Part shown: one piece after another, positions 1-7,853 of the stretch
Position numbering within the stretch: position 1 is the stretch's first letter
How the letters are laid out: every line of letters begins with the position of its first letter
Source of the DNA: Bacteriovoracaceae bacterium UBA2394
GTDB lineage: Bacteria > Bdellovibrionota > UBA2394
Direction of reading: 5' to 3'
Length of the DNA stretch: 13,751 nt
NCBI GenBank assembly: GCA_002343335.1
Contig: DDSI01000036.1
Span: 4,587 to 18,337, forward strand
The notes under the pieces: generated by a model
Seen by the model: only the letters and a program-made list of their open reading frames with translations
The model's database searches: none
What the model was told of the DNA's origin: nothing
Position numbers and translations under genes: made by a program

Positions 1-17
1 TCGGCAGACTTTTTACG

Positions 18-1439
18 ATGACGGCAAGCTGGAATCACGCTCCTTCAAGCCAAGAAAAAACTCTGGTCCTTGGCAACCGGCCCACGCAATTTCTTAAAAT
101 CGATTCGGAAAAAAACGAAGTGATCTTGGGAAATGCTCAATTGGAATGGAGCGATCCGGAGACGGGGGAAAGGAAACAACGCCCTTTGGCGGCGCAAAGC
201 CTTACGTTGGGAGCTCACGATTCCAACGACCTCTGTCTTCCCTTTGATGATGTCTCTCAGTTTCATGCGCAAATTGAATATACGGCGAACAATGAATTCG
301 TAATTACCGACTTGAATTCAACGAATGGAATTTCCGTCAATGACGTCCGCGTCCAACGAGGTATTTTGGAAACAGCCTCCACAATTCGCTTTGGCTCTTG
401 CTCGCTTAAATTTGTCGTCGACAAAAAGGAAGTAAGTTTGAAGCCGAAGAAGACGCATCAATTTATGGACCTGGTTTCCACGAACGCAAAGATGAAGAAG
501 GCTTTCGCTTTGGTGGAGGCTGTATCTGGCACCGATGCCGCTGTATGCATTCATGGAGAAACGGGGACGGGAAAGGAACTTCTTTCTCGGGCCGTGCATG
601 AATTTTCCCAGCGCTTCCGAGGTCCTTTTGTAGCCATCAACTGCGCCGCTCTTGCAAAAGATGTCGTAGAAAGCGAACTTTTTGGTCACGAAAAAGGGGC
701 CTTTACCGGCGCGACCGCGCAGCGAATTGGCGCTTTTGAAGCGGCAAATGGCGGCACATTGTTTTTAGACGAAATTGCAGATCTCCATCTAGACATCCAA
801 GCGAAGTTACTCAGAGCTCTAGAAAATGGAGAAATTCGTCGCCTAGGATCGAATCAAACCATCAAGGTTTCCGTACGAATTGTTTCTGCGTCGAATCGAA
901 ATCTGAAAGATGAAGTAGCGCAGCAGCGATTTCGCGAAGATCTTTACTTCCGATTGCATGTCGTTCCGATTGAATTGCCACCTCTCCGCGATCGCATGGA
1001 AGATTTGGAAGTTCTCATTCCTCATCTTTTAAAGAAGATTAATCCTGAGATTCAAATGGATAAGCGACTCACGAGCGTCCTTAAAAATTATTCCTTTCCG
1101 GGGAATGTTCGAGAGCTCAGAAACATTTTACAACGAGCCTGTGTGGAGCTTGAAATGAAAGCGGGTGGGCCCGGAGCTTCTAAGGTGTTGAGGCCCACTC
1201 ACTTTCATTTCGTAAAAGGCCTCAATTTTGTGCAATACCCTTCTGCAACGGAGATCGATCCCGCAGAGCGAAAACGAATTATCAACCTCCTCCTCCGCCA
1301 CCAATTTAATCAAACGAAAGTGGCTGCTCTCTTAAAAATTCCTCCGAGTACTTTACACGATAAGCTCAAACGCCTCGGTCTCAATCGGCAAAATATTCAG
1401 GCTGCCGCCCTCAGCGTGATTCACGCTAAGCGAAAATAG
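18..1439 (+). CDS. FHA-domain sigma54-dependent transcriptional activator (NtrC family)
   Basis: This is a predicted cytoplasmic enhancer-binding protein that would activate RNA polymerase carrying sigma54 by ATP hydrolysis. It has three parts. An N-terminal FHA domain (about residues 55-133) contains S80, H83 and the STNG turn at 101-104. The central AAA+ domain has Walker A GETGTGKE (180-187), the sigma54-contacting GAFTGA loop (227-232), Walker B LFLDEI (247-252) and an arginine-finger region RFREDLYFRL (303-312). A Fis-type helix-turn-helix lies at about 410-456. In this family the N-terminal domain receives the signal; an FHA domain suggests a phosphothreonine partner made by a Ser/Thr kinase. 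The FHA Arg that normally follows the first Gly appears to be Ala (G65-A66). Only 17 bases lie upstream and they hold no in-frame stop, so the true start could be outside the window. The gene converges on the lipoprotein gene 14 bases away. The family call is firm; its targets are unknown. Confidence 0.93.
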   Translation: MTASWNHAPSSQEKTLVLGNRPTQFLKIDSEKNEVILGNAQLEWSDPETGERKQRPLAAQSLTLGAHDSNDLCLPFDDVSQFHAQIEYTANNEFVITDLNSTNGISVNDVRVQRGILETASTIRFGSCSLKFVVDKKEVSLKPKKTHQFMDLVSTNAKMKKAFALVEAVSGTDAAVCIHGETGTGKELLSRAVHEFSQRFRGPFVAINCAALAKDVVESELFGHEKGAFTGATAQRIGAFEAANGGTLFLDEIADLHLDIQAKLLRALENGEIRRLGSNQTIKVSVRIVSASNRNLKDEVAQQRFREDLYFRLHVVPIELPPLRDRMEDLEVLIPHLLKKINPEIQMDKRLTSVLKNYSFPGNVRELRNILQRACVELEMKAGGPGASKVLRPTHFHFVKGLNFVQYPSATEIDPAERKRIINLLLRHQFNQTKVAALLKIPPSTLHDKLKRLGLNRQNIQAAALSVIHAKRK

Positions 1440-1453
1440 TACGGCGAAAGGTA

Positions 1454-1858
1454 TTAGGGCAAAAGCTTCCAATCGGAGCCTTCGCGAACCATATTGACGA
1501 TCTCAATTTCGACTTCTTTATCGCGAGTGCGTTGAACGCGCAGATAAGCCCGATTGGTTTCAAAGACGACCTTTTGAATTTCAAATTGGGTCTCGGCCGT
1601 CTCTTTTTGCATTGCCTTAAGACCCTCTGGGCTTGTCTCGTTAATTTCTTGGCGCAAGCCCGCCTGAGAATCCTTGGAATAGCTTCGGACAATATTCTCC
1701 AAATTCAGTCCGATCACAGCATTTCGCCAGGATTCAAATGCCAACTGCGGTGTCTGGTAGTTCGGCCCGAAGGTCGGCAACTCTTTTTTGGGTGGGCATC
1801 CCGTCAAAACTAAAACGGTCAAAGCGAAAAACAAAGAAGCCCGAAACCAGTGAAACAT
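1454..1858 (-). CDS. Small predicted lipoprotein, possibly NTF2-like
   Basis: This is a short exported lipoprotein of unknown function, 134 residues from the ATG at 1858. The N-terminus has a basic residue (R6), a hydrophobic stretch and the lipobox LTGC, with the Cys at residue 21 as the lipid-anchored +1 residue. The residue after Cys is Pro rather than Asp, so nothing indicates inner-membrane retention and outer-membrane sorting is possible. The mature part (pattern: LAFESW near the start, alternating beta-like segments, and a terminal GSDWKLLP) resembles the small NTF2-like/DUF4878-type fold, but that is inference from pattern only. A TTG start seven codons upstream (1879) is possible, but it would add charged residues before the signal peptide, so I prefer the ATG. 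No Shine-Dalgarno precedes either start. The gene is divergent from aspS and convergent with the FHA regulator. It may be a stand-alone gene. Confidence 0.8.
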   Translation of the reverse strand: MFHWFRASLFFALTVLVLTGCPPKKELPTFGPNYQTPQLAFESWRNAVIGLNLENIVRSYSKDSQAGLRQEINETSPEGLKAMQKETAETQFEIQKVVFETNRAYLRVQRTRDKEVEIEIVNMVREGSDWKLLP

Positions 1859-1867
1859 AACTTGATG

Positions 1868-1897
1868 ATTATCGCGCAAAGTTCGTCGTGGCGTCTA
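1868..1897 (-). promoter_or_regulatory. Candidate sigma70-type promoter for the lipoprotein gene
   Basis: On the - strand a GATAAT hexamer (1868-1873, five of six matches to TATAAT) is preceded by an 18-base spacer and TAGACG (1892-1897, four of six to TTGACA). The -10 box ends only 9 bases before the ATG at 1858, so transcription would begin about 2 bases before the start codon, giving a nearly leaderless mRNA. The call rests on pattern matching alone. I found no equally good promoter for divergent aspS in the same gap. Confidence 0.4.
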
Positions 1898-1938
1898 CCT
1901 GGGACCTTCGGTTAGGCTGATTCTTTAAGAACATAGCC

Positions 1939-3732
1939 ATGGAACGCTTTTTACACGAACTCAGAAGAAGTCATCACAATGGAGAATTGACCAGCGCCCA
2001 CGTCGGTCAAGAGGTCATCCTTATGGGATGGGTCCAGAATCGGCGCGATCACGGTGGAGTTATCTTTGTCGATTTGCGCGATATTGAAGGTTTAACCCAA
2101 GTGGTTTTCAACCCGCAGGTGAATAAAGATGCACACGCCATTGCCGATCAACTGCGATCCGAATTCTGTATCGGCGTTCGTGGAAAAGTAGGCATGAGGC
2201 CCGAAGGCATGCGGAATGACAAGTTGAAGACGGGCGCTGTCGAAGTGCTGGTCACTCACTTTGAGATTTTCAATACCTCGCAGACTCCTCCATTTGAAAT
2301 TGAGGATTCCATCACGACCAATGAAATGGTGCGTCTGGAATACAGGTTCTTAGATTTGCGACGCCCTATCGCGAAAGCGCCGCTTCTCTTGCGGTCGCGG
2401 ATGACAAAGGTGATCCGAGAATATCTGGACGGCTTAAATTTTTTCGATTTGGAGACGCCATTCTTGACGAAGTCGACGCCGGAAGGAGCTCGAGACTATC
2501 TAGTTCCTTCTCGTCTTTACGCGGGAGAAGCTTATGCCCTTCCCCAATCGCCGCAGCTCTTTAAGCAGCTCTTCATGGTGGCGGGCTTTGAGCGCTACTA
2601 TCAAATCGTTCGCTGCTTTCGAGACGAAGATCTGAGAGCGGATCGTCAACCCGAATTCACCCAGCTTGACCTCGAGATGTCATTCGTGACCCAAGAAGAT
2701 ATTTTCCGAATTATGGAAGGTCTTTGGAAAAGAGTTTGGCAGGAATTCAAACAAATCGATATTTCCACGCCTTTCCGCCGCATGCCCTACCGAGAAGCGG
2801 TGGAAAAATATGGCTCCGACAAGCCGGATCTGCGTCTATCGTGGGAACTAAAAACAGTGACCGATATTTTCGCTCGCTCGGATTTTAAAGTTTTTCGCGA
2901 CGCGTATGAGAAAAAACTCCTTGTGCAAGCCCTTCGCGTGCCCGAAGGAGAAAAACTTTCCAGAAAAGATTTGGATGACCTCACCCCGATTGGCAAAGAG
3001 TTTGGAGCAAAGGGGATCGCGTGGGTGAAGCTTAACGATCCCAAAGACCATGAAAAGGGCTGGCAGTCTCCCATTGCTAAATTTTTAAGCGCTGAAGAGA
3101 AAGATGCCTTAATTGCCGCCACCGGTTCAAAATCGGGCGATGTATTGGTGTTCTGCGCGGATACCAAAAAAATCGTCGCCGATTCTCTTGGAAATATTCG
3201 TCTGCATCTTGGAAGAAAGTTACAAGCTCTGCGAGAAGACGAATGGCAGTTTTTGTGGATCGTCGATTTTCCACTTTTTCAGTGGGATCCAAAGGAAAAT
3301 CGTTGGGTCAGCGAACACCATCCCTTCACGGCTCCCAAAGTTGAATTTGCGGAGACATTTGCTGAGGATCCAGGGTCGGCCTACGGCGACTGCTATGACC
3401 TGGTATTAAATGGGATGGAAATGGGATCAGGGTCGATCCGTATTCATCGCAATGACATGCAAAAGAAAGTATTTAAAGTTCTCGGTCTTAAGGAAGAAGA
3501 AATTGAAACCAAATTTGGATTTCTCATGAATGCTCTTTCCTTTGGCGCTCCGCCACACGGCGGTGTGGCCTTCGGCGTTGACCGATTCGCGATGTTACTC
3601 GCCGGTGGTGAAAGCCTTAGAGACGTCATAGCCTATCCGAAGACACAGCGCGGACAATGTCCGATGACTAAGGCGCCGTCCAAAATCGATCTTAAGCAAT
3701 GGACTGAGCTTCACCTGAAGCCATTAGTTTGA
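1939..3732 (+). CDS. aspS: Aspartyl-tRNA synthetase, bacterial type, probably non-discriminating
   Basis: This cytoplasmic class IIb synthetase charges tRNA with aspartate. At 597 residues it matches the usual bacterial length (about 590). Domains in order are an N-terminal OB-fold anticodon-binding domain (about 1-110), the catalytic core, the bacteria-specific GAD insert (about 300-420) and the C-terminal catalytic portion. Visible signatures are ATPEGARDYLVPSR-like (here STPEGARDYLVPSR), YALPQSPQLFKQL, motif 2 FRDEDLRADRQPEFTQ (from about residue 227) and motif 3 FGVDRF with R549. In the anticodon domain, RRDHGG places His at 38 and RPEGMRN places Gly at 90. Pseudomonas-type enzymes that also aspartylate tRNA-Asn have His and Gly at these positions, while E. 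coli AspRS has Leu and Asn. I therefore infer a relaxed enzyme that needs GatCAB. There is no Shine-Dalgarno before the ATG. The next gene starts 30 bases downstream, which suggests cotranscription. Confidence 0.97.
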   Translation: MERFLHELRRSHHNGELTSAHVGQEVILMGWVQNRRDHGGVIFVDLRDIEGLTQVVFNPQVNKDAHAIADQLRSEFCIGVRGKVGMRPEGMRNDKLKTGAVEVLVTHFEIFNTSQTPPFEIEDSITTNEMVRLEYRFLDLRRPIAKAPLLLRSRMTKVIREYLDGLNFFDLETPFLTKSTPEGARDYLVPSRLYAGEAYALPQSPQLFKQLFMVAGFERYYQIVRCFRDEDLRADRQPEFTQLDLEMSFVTQEDIFRIMEGLWKRVWQEFKQIDISTPFRRMPYREAVEKYGSDKPDLRLSWELKTVTDIFARSDFKVFRDAYEKKLLVQALRVPEGEKLSRKDLDDLTPIGKEFGAKGIAWVKLNDPKDHEKGWQSPIAKFLSAEEKDALIAATGSKSGDVLVFCADTKKIVADSLGNIRLHLGRKLQALREDEWQFLWIVDFPLFQWDPKENRWVSEHHPFTAPKVEFAETFAEDPGSAYGDCYDLVLNGMEMGSGSIRIHRNDMQKKVFKVLGLKEEEIETKFGFLMNALSFGAPPHGGVAFGVDRFAMLLAGGESLRDVIAYPKTQRGQCPMTKAPSKIDLKQWTELHLKPLV

Positions 3733-3762
3733 GCTCGACCCACAACTTCTCAGCGCCCTAGA

Positions 3763-4710
3763 ATGGTGAAAGTCGTGGCGCGAATTCATTTTATCGTGAA
3801 CCCCCTTCGTCCTTCTATCGGTCTACAATGGCCCTACGAAGAAAAGAAAATTCAGGCAGTGACGGAAGATTTTGAAGTCCATATCACGCGCGGACGGTTT
3901 CACGCTGAAATTCTCACTCGGCAAGCTATTCAAGACGGAGCAGAGCTCCTCGTCTGCGTCGGCGGCGATTCCACATTGAGCGAGATGGTCAATGGCCTCT
4001 ATCGCGCTTCTTTGGGAGGTGGACGAACTCCCAAGATCACTCTCTATCCCGAACTCCAAGCGGGCGATACGGCGCGCACATTGCGACTGCAGAAGGGATT
4101 CTTGGAGTTTTTAGACAATTATCTAAAGGGCACGGTCCAAGAAGAGAAACTCGATCTGGGAGAAATTGAATTCGCGGGAGACCATGGTCAAAAGGTAAGA
4201 AGGCTCTTCATCAATTGCGCGGGTTGCGGCCTCAGTTCGACGATGGTCGCAAAACTTAGTCAGGATTACCGAGTCTCGCGATCGCGGTTTAATTTTTTAC
4301 GTTTGCTCACTCGGCTTTTACTTTTCTATCGACACCCCGATGTGAATATCCAGATCGATGGCCAACGCATGCTCACCAATGCACCCATTCTCACGACCCT
4401 CGTGCATAACGGGCGGTATGCGGGATACGGTCTCCAATTTTCGCCCGAATCTTCAGTGATCGATGGTCAATTCGAAGTGTCCGTGATGCTCAAAACATTT
4501 TCATTCCGTTATCTGCTGAGCATCTTTCCGTTATTTGCAGGAAATTTTAAAAATCTTTCTTTCGTGCGCCGTTGGCAAGCGAAGGAGATATTGATTGAAC
4601 CAAGCACGACCATCGCGAAGAGAGTTCGTATGGATTTTGACGGAGACACGTGGGGCTTTCTGCCCATGCGCGTCCGAGTTTTGGAGGGAGCGGTAACGCT
4701 TTTACGATAA
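3763..4710 (+). CDS. Diacylglycerol/lipid kinase-like protein (DagK/LCB5/YegS family) with degenerate motifs
   Basis: Members of this family phosphorylate diacylglycerol, sphingoid bases or related lipids at the inner membrane, using ATP. The 315-residue length is typical. The fold is recognisable from an N-terminal IHFIVNPLRPS strand-loop, VCVGGDSTLSEMVNG (65-78), FINCAGCGLSS, and the C-terminal HNGRYAGYGLQFSPESSVIDG, which matches the family's conserved N-G-GGG-P-DG region. Two nucleotide-site motifs are altered. GGDGT is GGDST (S70), and the usual P-x-GTGNDFAR loop reads PELQAGDTAR (96-105), keeping only Pro, Asp and the final Ala-Arg. Activity may be changed or lost, or the substrate may differ. 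The ATG has no Shine-Dalgarno; in-frame GTG codons at 3766 and 3775 are possible alternative starts. The gene lies 30 bases after aspS and 1 base before the peptidase-barrel gene, so it is probably coexpressed with it. The family assignment is good; the function is uncertain. Confidence 0.8.
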   Translation: MVKVVARIHFIVNPLRPSIGLQWPYEEKKIQAVTEDFEVHITRGRFHAEILTRQAIQDGAELLVCVGGDSTLSEMVNGLYRASLGGGRTPKITLYPELQAGDTARTLRLQKGFLEFLDNYLKGTVQEEKLDLGEIEFAGDHGQKVRRLFINCAGCGLSSTMVAKLSQDYRVSRSRFNFLRLLTRLLLFYRHPDVNIQIDGQRMLTNAPILTTLVHNGRYAGYGLQFSPESSVIDGQFEVSVMLKTFSFRYLLSIFPLFAGNFKNLSFVRRWQAKEILIEPSTTIAKRVRMDFDGDTWGFLPMRVRVLEGAVTLLR

Positions 4711-4711
4711 T

Positions 4712-7700
4712 ATGATGATGACTTATTTTTTGACTCAAATCGCTTTAGCCCTAAGCGCTCAGTTTTCATTTCTGGATTTCGATCCTCATGCCGACTACCG
4801 CACGATTCAAACCACTCATTTCTATATTCATTACGATGCTCCCAGTGAAGAGCAGGCTCAACGACTCGCCGCGCGAGCGGAATTTATTTATGAACGGATC
4901 ACAAAGAAATTTTCCTATAAGCCCTTCGCCAAAACCCATCTGGTTTTGGTCGATAATACGGACGAATCCAATGGCCTAGCGACACCCCTGCCTTACAATA
5001 CCATCTATCTCATGGCCCCTCCTCCTACGGATGATTCTTCGTTGGATTCTTATGATGATTGGCTCACCACGCTTCTCACTCATGAATTTACGCATACGGT
5101 TCACATCGACCGGGTCGAAGGCATGGGTCGGATTCCCCGCTATATTTTAGGGCGGCTTTGGGTTCCTAACGCCGTGCAGCAGCAGTGGGCCATTGAAGGA
5201 TTGGCAGAGTGGAATGAGACGACCGAAACGAAAGGCGGCCGAGGGCGCTCCCCCTTCGTCCAGATGTATTTAAGAACTGCGAGCTTGGAGGACAAGTTCG
5301 TGAGCATTGATCGCGCGACTTACTGGCACGATCAGTGGCCTTACGGAAATGCTGCCTATTGGTATGGGATCGGATTCCATCAATTTCTCGCGAACCGTTA
5401 TGGAGAAGAAAAACTCTTTGAAATAACAAAGGCCACCAGCGCAACCCTTGCGCCGGGATTTTTTAATTTCTCAACAAATGATGTCTTCGGAAAGTCGTTC
5501 ACTCGGCTTTGGGAGGAATGGAAGCTCGAAGAGTTTCAAAAGGTTCAGGCCATGAAAAAGGCTCACGCGTCTCGAACGCAAGTGAAAGACTTACGCTTAG
5601 GTAAGAATACGACGCTCCTAGGCACACCTGTGGCGGATGAACGAGGAGAGTTTCTCTACGCTCCTCTTGAACGCGAAGAGAAAAAGGGGGTATGGAAGAT
5701 ATCCCTTCAAGGAAATAATCCCATTGAAAAGGTGGCCATGGTCGGAACTCCCAGCCGAGTCACCTATGCAAAAGGTAAATTGTATTATTCCCGCATCACT
5801 CCAGATACCCCTCACAAAACATTCAGTGACCTCTACGCATACGACCTTGAAGCGAAAAAGCAGTGGACGCTCACGCGGGGCATGCGACTTCGAGATGCAG
5901 TGTCCGATGGAGAGTGGGTCTATGCCATCCGCTTGAAGAACTATCGGACGAGCTTAGTTCGATTCCGTCTTCCGCGAGAGCCCCAGGAATGGCAAAAGAC
6001 ATTTCCTCTGAGATCCGCAGAGAAATTAGAAACTCTCTTGGAAGCTCCCAATTATGATGTGCTTTTTAAACCGCACCTCTCGCCGGATGGGAAATATCTG
6101 ACTTTTACCTGGAAGGAACAAAATGGATTTCTCGACATCTATGAAATGAACCTTGCAACCAAAGCGATTCAGCGCATCACGTACGATGCCGAAGAGGATC
6201 GAAGCCCTACCTATTCCGCCGACGGTTCAAAAATATTTTTCTCAAGCGCAAGGAAACTCGGATCACTCGATGTCAAGGTTCCGAACATCTATGTCTTTGA
6301 TCGCGGCTCGAAGACGTTAACGCAAATGACGGATTTTCTTACGGGGGCCTATTGGCCCACCACGATCAACTCCACCACTGTTGCGCTCGGTCAGTTTCAT
6401 GCCGATGGATTCGAGTTGAAACTCTTGGACGTTAAATCTGCGCCCATGAGCCCAGTTACCTCCTTTCAAGCTGCACCTTCAGGGGCGGTTCCAGTCACTA
6501 AGAATCCGGAAAACACTCAACAACTACCGAGTTCCGACTATGGAGTTGGAAATACTCTTCTGCCCCGATTCGTTTTACCCTTTTTCTTTTACACGGAGCA
6601 CGATTCCGCAGTGGGCTTGCAAACGGCTAGTGCAGATCCGCTTCAGCGTCATCAATACTTAGCTTATGCTTACCACCTTTTCACGCCTCAGCGTCCCGGT
6701 GGCGGACTTATCTATTCCTATTCGGGCCTCCATCCCGTGGACATCTCGCTGGCAGGCTCAGCAGGTATCGCTAATTTTGGACGAATTCATGCACCCGCTT
6801 CTACGACTGATCTTTACCCCTTCTATTACGAGCGAACCTATAATGGCACTTTGACGCTCGGAACGAATCCCACGTGGGACGGGAAAAGAACAGACCTCAC
6901 GCTATCGGCGAGCTTTTTTTTCGAAAGGCGAGAACCCTTGACGTCTTATCCCGCTGGAACAATCGCGGGTGAGGGCAGCGTGACTTTTACTCGGACTGGC
7001 GAGACGTTCACGAATGTCAAATTTAGTCCCGAGGCCGGCAATGCCTACGGGGGCCTTCTCAATATTCAATATGGCTCCAAGGTTCCGATGGCTCCTGAAG
7101 CAATTACTCCTGGGGCGGGCTACATGGCCCATTGGACGACGGAGTATGTCCCTACCGGAAAATTCAAAAACCTTTCCACGTGGGCGAACGCCAAATATTT
7201 CTTAGGCTTTTCTCGTTCGCATGGATTTGCCACCCAAGCCGGAGGCGGGCTTCAGTTTTTTAAACCTCATTATCTAAGAACGTTTCAACTGGGGGGAAGC
7301 TTTGGAGAGAGCCTTCTTACCTCCGTGGGCCGTCGCAGTTTTGCCTTACGCGGTCTTCCCACCTCCCACCTCGATGGAGAGGGATTTGTTTCAGGCTCAC
7401 TCGAGTATCGCTTCGCGCTCGTCCGGACTTTGCCCGGGTTTGGGACTGCCCCCCTTTGGCTCAAGAATCTTCATGCCGCCGTCTTCACCGACGGGGGTCA
7501 AGCATTTCAGTGGAAGCACGGTTACAACTACGTCGAAGTGTTGACTCGCGATTTGCCCGAGAAGTTTTCCTGGAAGAGGTTTACATGGACGGCTGGAGCG
7601 GAATTACGTTCGAACATCTCGGTGCTTTACGCTCCACCGATCACGTTCCGCCTAGGTTACGGGCATGTCCTTTATCTGAAAGGGAGAAACGTGGTTTCGG

Positions 7701-7744
7701 ATAACGAAAAGCAGATCTACTTCCAGATTGGAACGAGCTTTTGA
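4712..7744 (+). CDS. Predicted outer-membrane fusion: MA-type zinc peptidase, TolB-like propeller and Omp85-like barrel
   Basis: This 1010-residue envelope protein has no characterised function that I recognise. A hydrophobic N-terminus with likely cleavage after LALSA (residue 16) suggests export, although it lacks the usual basic residues. Residues about 30-280 resemble a gluzincin peptidase of the MA-like type: HEFTH at 124-128 gives two zinc ligands and the catalytic Glu, and IEGLAEW (161-167) supplies the probable third ligand E162. Residues about 310-600 look like a TolB/PD40 beta-propeller, with SPDGK at 457-461 and SADGS at 502-506. From about residue 616 to the C-terminal Phe runs a barrel-like region of about 390 residues, the size of the BamA barrel. 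It carries LRGLP (879-883), placed about 130 residues from the end like the Omp85 loop-6 RG motif, followed by SLEYRF. It starts 1 base after the kinase-like gene, so translational coupling is likely; in-frame ATGs occur at 4712, 4715 and 4718. Similar propeller-barrel proteins are often annotated only as TolB-like. The role may be surface or periplasmic proteolysis or protein insertion; that is inference. Confidence 0.82.
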   Translation: MMMTYFLTQIALALSAQFSFLDFDPHADYRTIQTTHFYIHYDAPSEEQAQRLAARAEFIYERITKKFSYKPFAKTHLVLVDNTDESNGLATPLPYNTIYLMAPPPTDDSSLDSYDDWLTTLLTHEFTHTVHIDRVEGMGRIPRYILGRLWVPNAVQQQWAIEGLAEWNETTETKGGRGRSPFVQMYLRTASLEDKFVSIDRATYWHDQWPYGNAAYWYGIGFHQFLANRYGEEKLFEITKATSATLAPGFFNFSTNDVFGKSFTRLWEEWKLEEFQKVQAMKKAHASRTQVKDLRLGKNTTLLGTPVADERGEFLYAPLEREEKKGVWKISLQGNNPIEKVAMVGTPSRVTYAKGKLYYSRITPDTPHKTFSDLYAYDLEAKKQWTLTRGMRLRDAVSDGEWVYAIRLKNYRTSLVRFRLPREPQEWQKTFPLRSAEKLETLLEAPNYDVLFKPHLSPDGKYLTFTWKEQNGFLDIYEMNLATKAIQRITYDAEEDRSPTYSADGSKIFFSSARKLGSLDVKVPNIYVFDRGSKTLTQMTDFLTGAYWPTTINSTTVALGQFHADGFELKLLDVKSAPMSPVTSFQAAPSGAVPVTKNPENTQQLPSSDYGVGNTLLPRFVLPFFFYTEHDSAVGLQTASADPLQRHQYLAYAYHLFTPQRPGGGLIYSYSGLHPVDISLAGSAGIANFGRIHAPASTTDLYPFYYERTYNGTLTLGTNPTWDGKRTDLTLSASFFFERREPLTSYPAGTIAGEGSVTFTRTGETFTNVKFSPEAGNAYGGLLNIQYGSKVPMAPEAITPGAGYMAHWTTEYVPTGKFKNLSTWANAKYFLGFSRSHGFATQAGGGLQFFKPHYLRTFQLGGSFGESLLTSVGRRSFALRGLPTSHLDGEGFVSGSLEYRFALVRTLPGFGTAPLWLKNLHAAVFTDGGQAFQWKHGYNYVEVLTRDLPEKFSWKRFTWTAGAELRSNISVLYAPPITFRLGYGHVLYLKGRNVVSDNEKQIYFQIGTSF

Positions 7745-7815
7745 TCGGTACCGGATTCTGAAGGCAATAGTTTTTTGTAACTCTTTTAATCCTGCCGATT
7801 TCTCCGCCTTTTTCG

Positions 7816-7844
7816 ATGACAAAGACCTAGGCGAGTTCTAAAAA
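7816..7844 (+). promoter_or_regulatory. Candidate promoter for the barrel-protein/lysine gene cluster
   Basis: ATGACA (7816-7821, five of six to TTGACA), a 17-base spacer and TAAAAA (7839-7844) lie in the 109-base gap before the barrel-protein gene. The -10-like box ends 9 bases before the ATG at 7854, which predicts a leader of only about 3 bases. The rest of the gap holds an 8-base palindrome CGGTACCG (7746-7753) and T-rich sequence, with no terminator hairpin that I can see for the upstream gene. This is pattern-based only. Confidence 0.35.
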
Positions 7845-7853
7845 CTGGACATC

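Noticed and set aside
1440..1500. A shared terminator between the FHA regulator and the lipoprotein gene
   Set aside because: The best pairing near AAGCTTCC/GGAGCCTT has mismatches, lies inside the lipoprotein coding region and lacks a T-run.
7746..7753. Palindrome CGGTACCG just after the fusion gene, as a terminator or attachment site
   Set aside because: It has no loop, is not followed directly by a T-run and has no second copy in the gap.
7805..7833. Inverted repeat CGCCT...AGGCG before the barrel gene, as an operator or hairpin
   Set aside because: The arms are only 5 bases with a 19-base loop, too weak to separate from chance.
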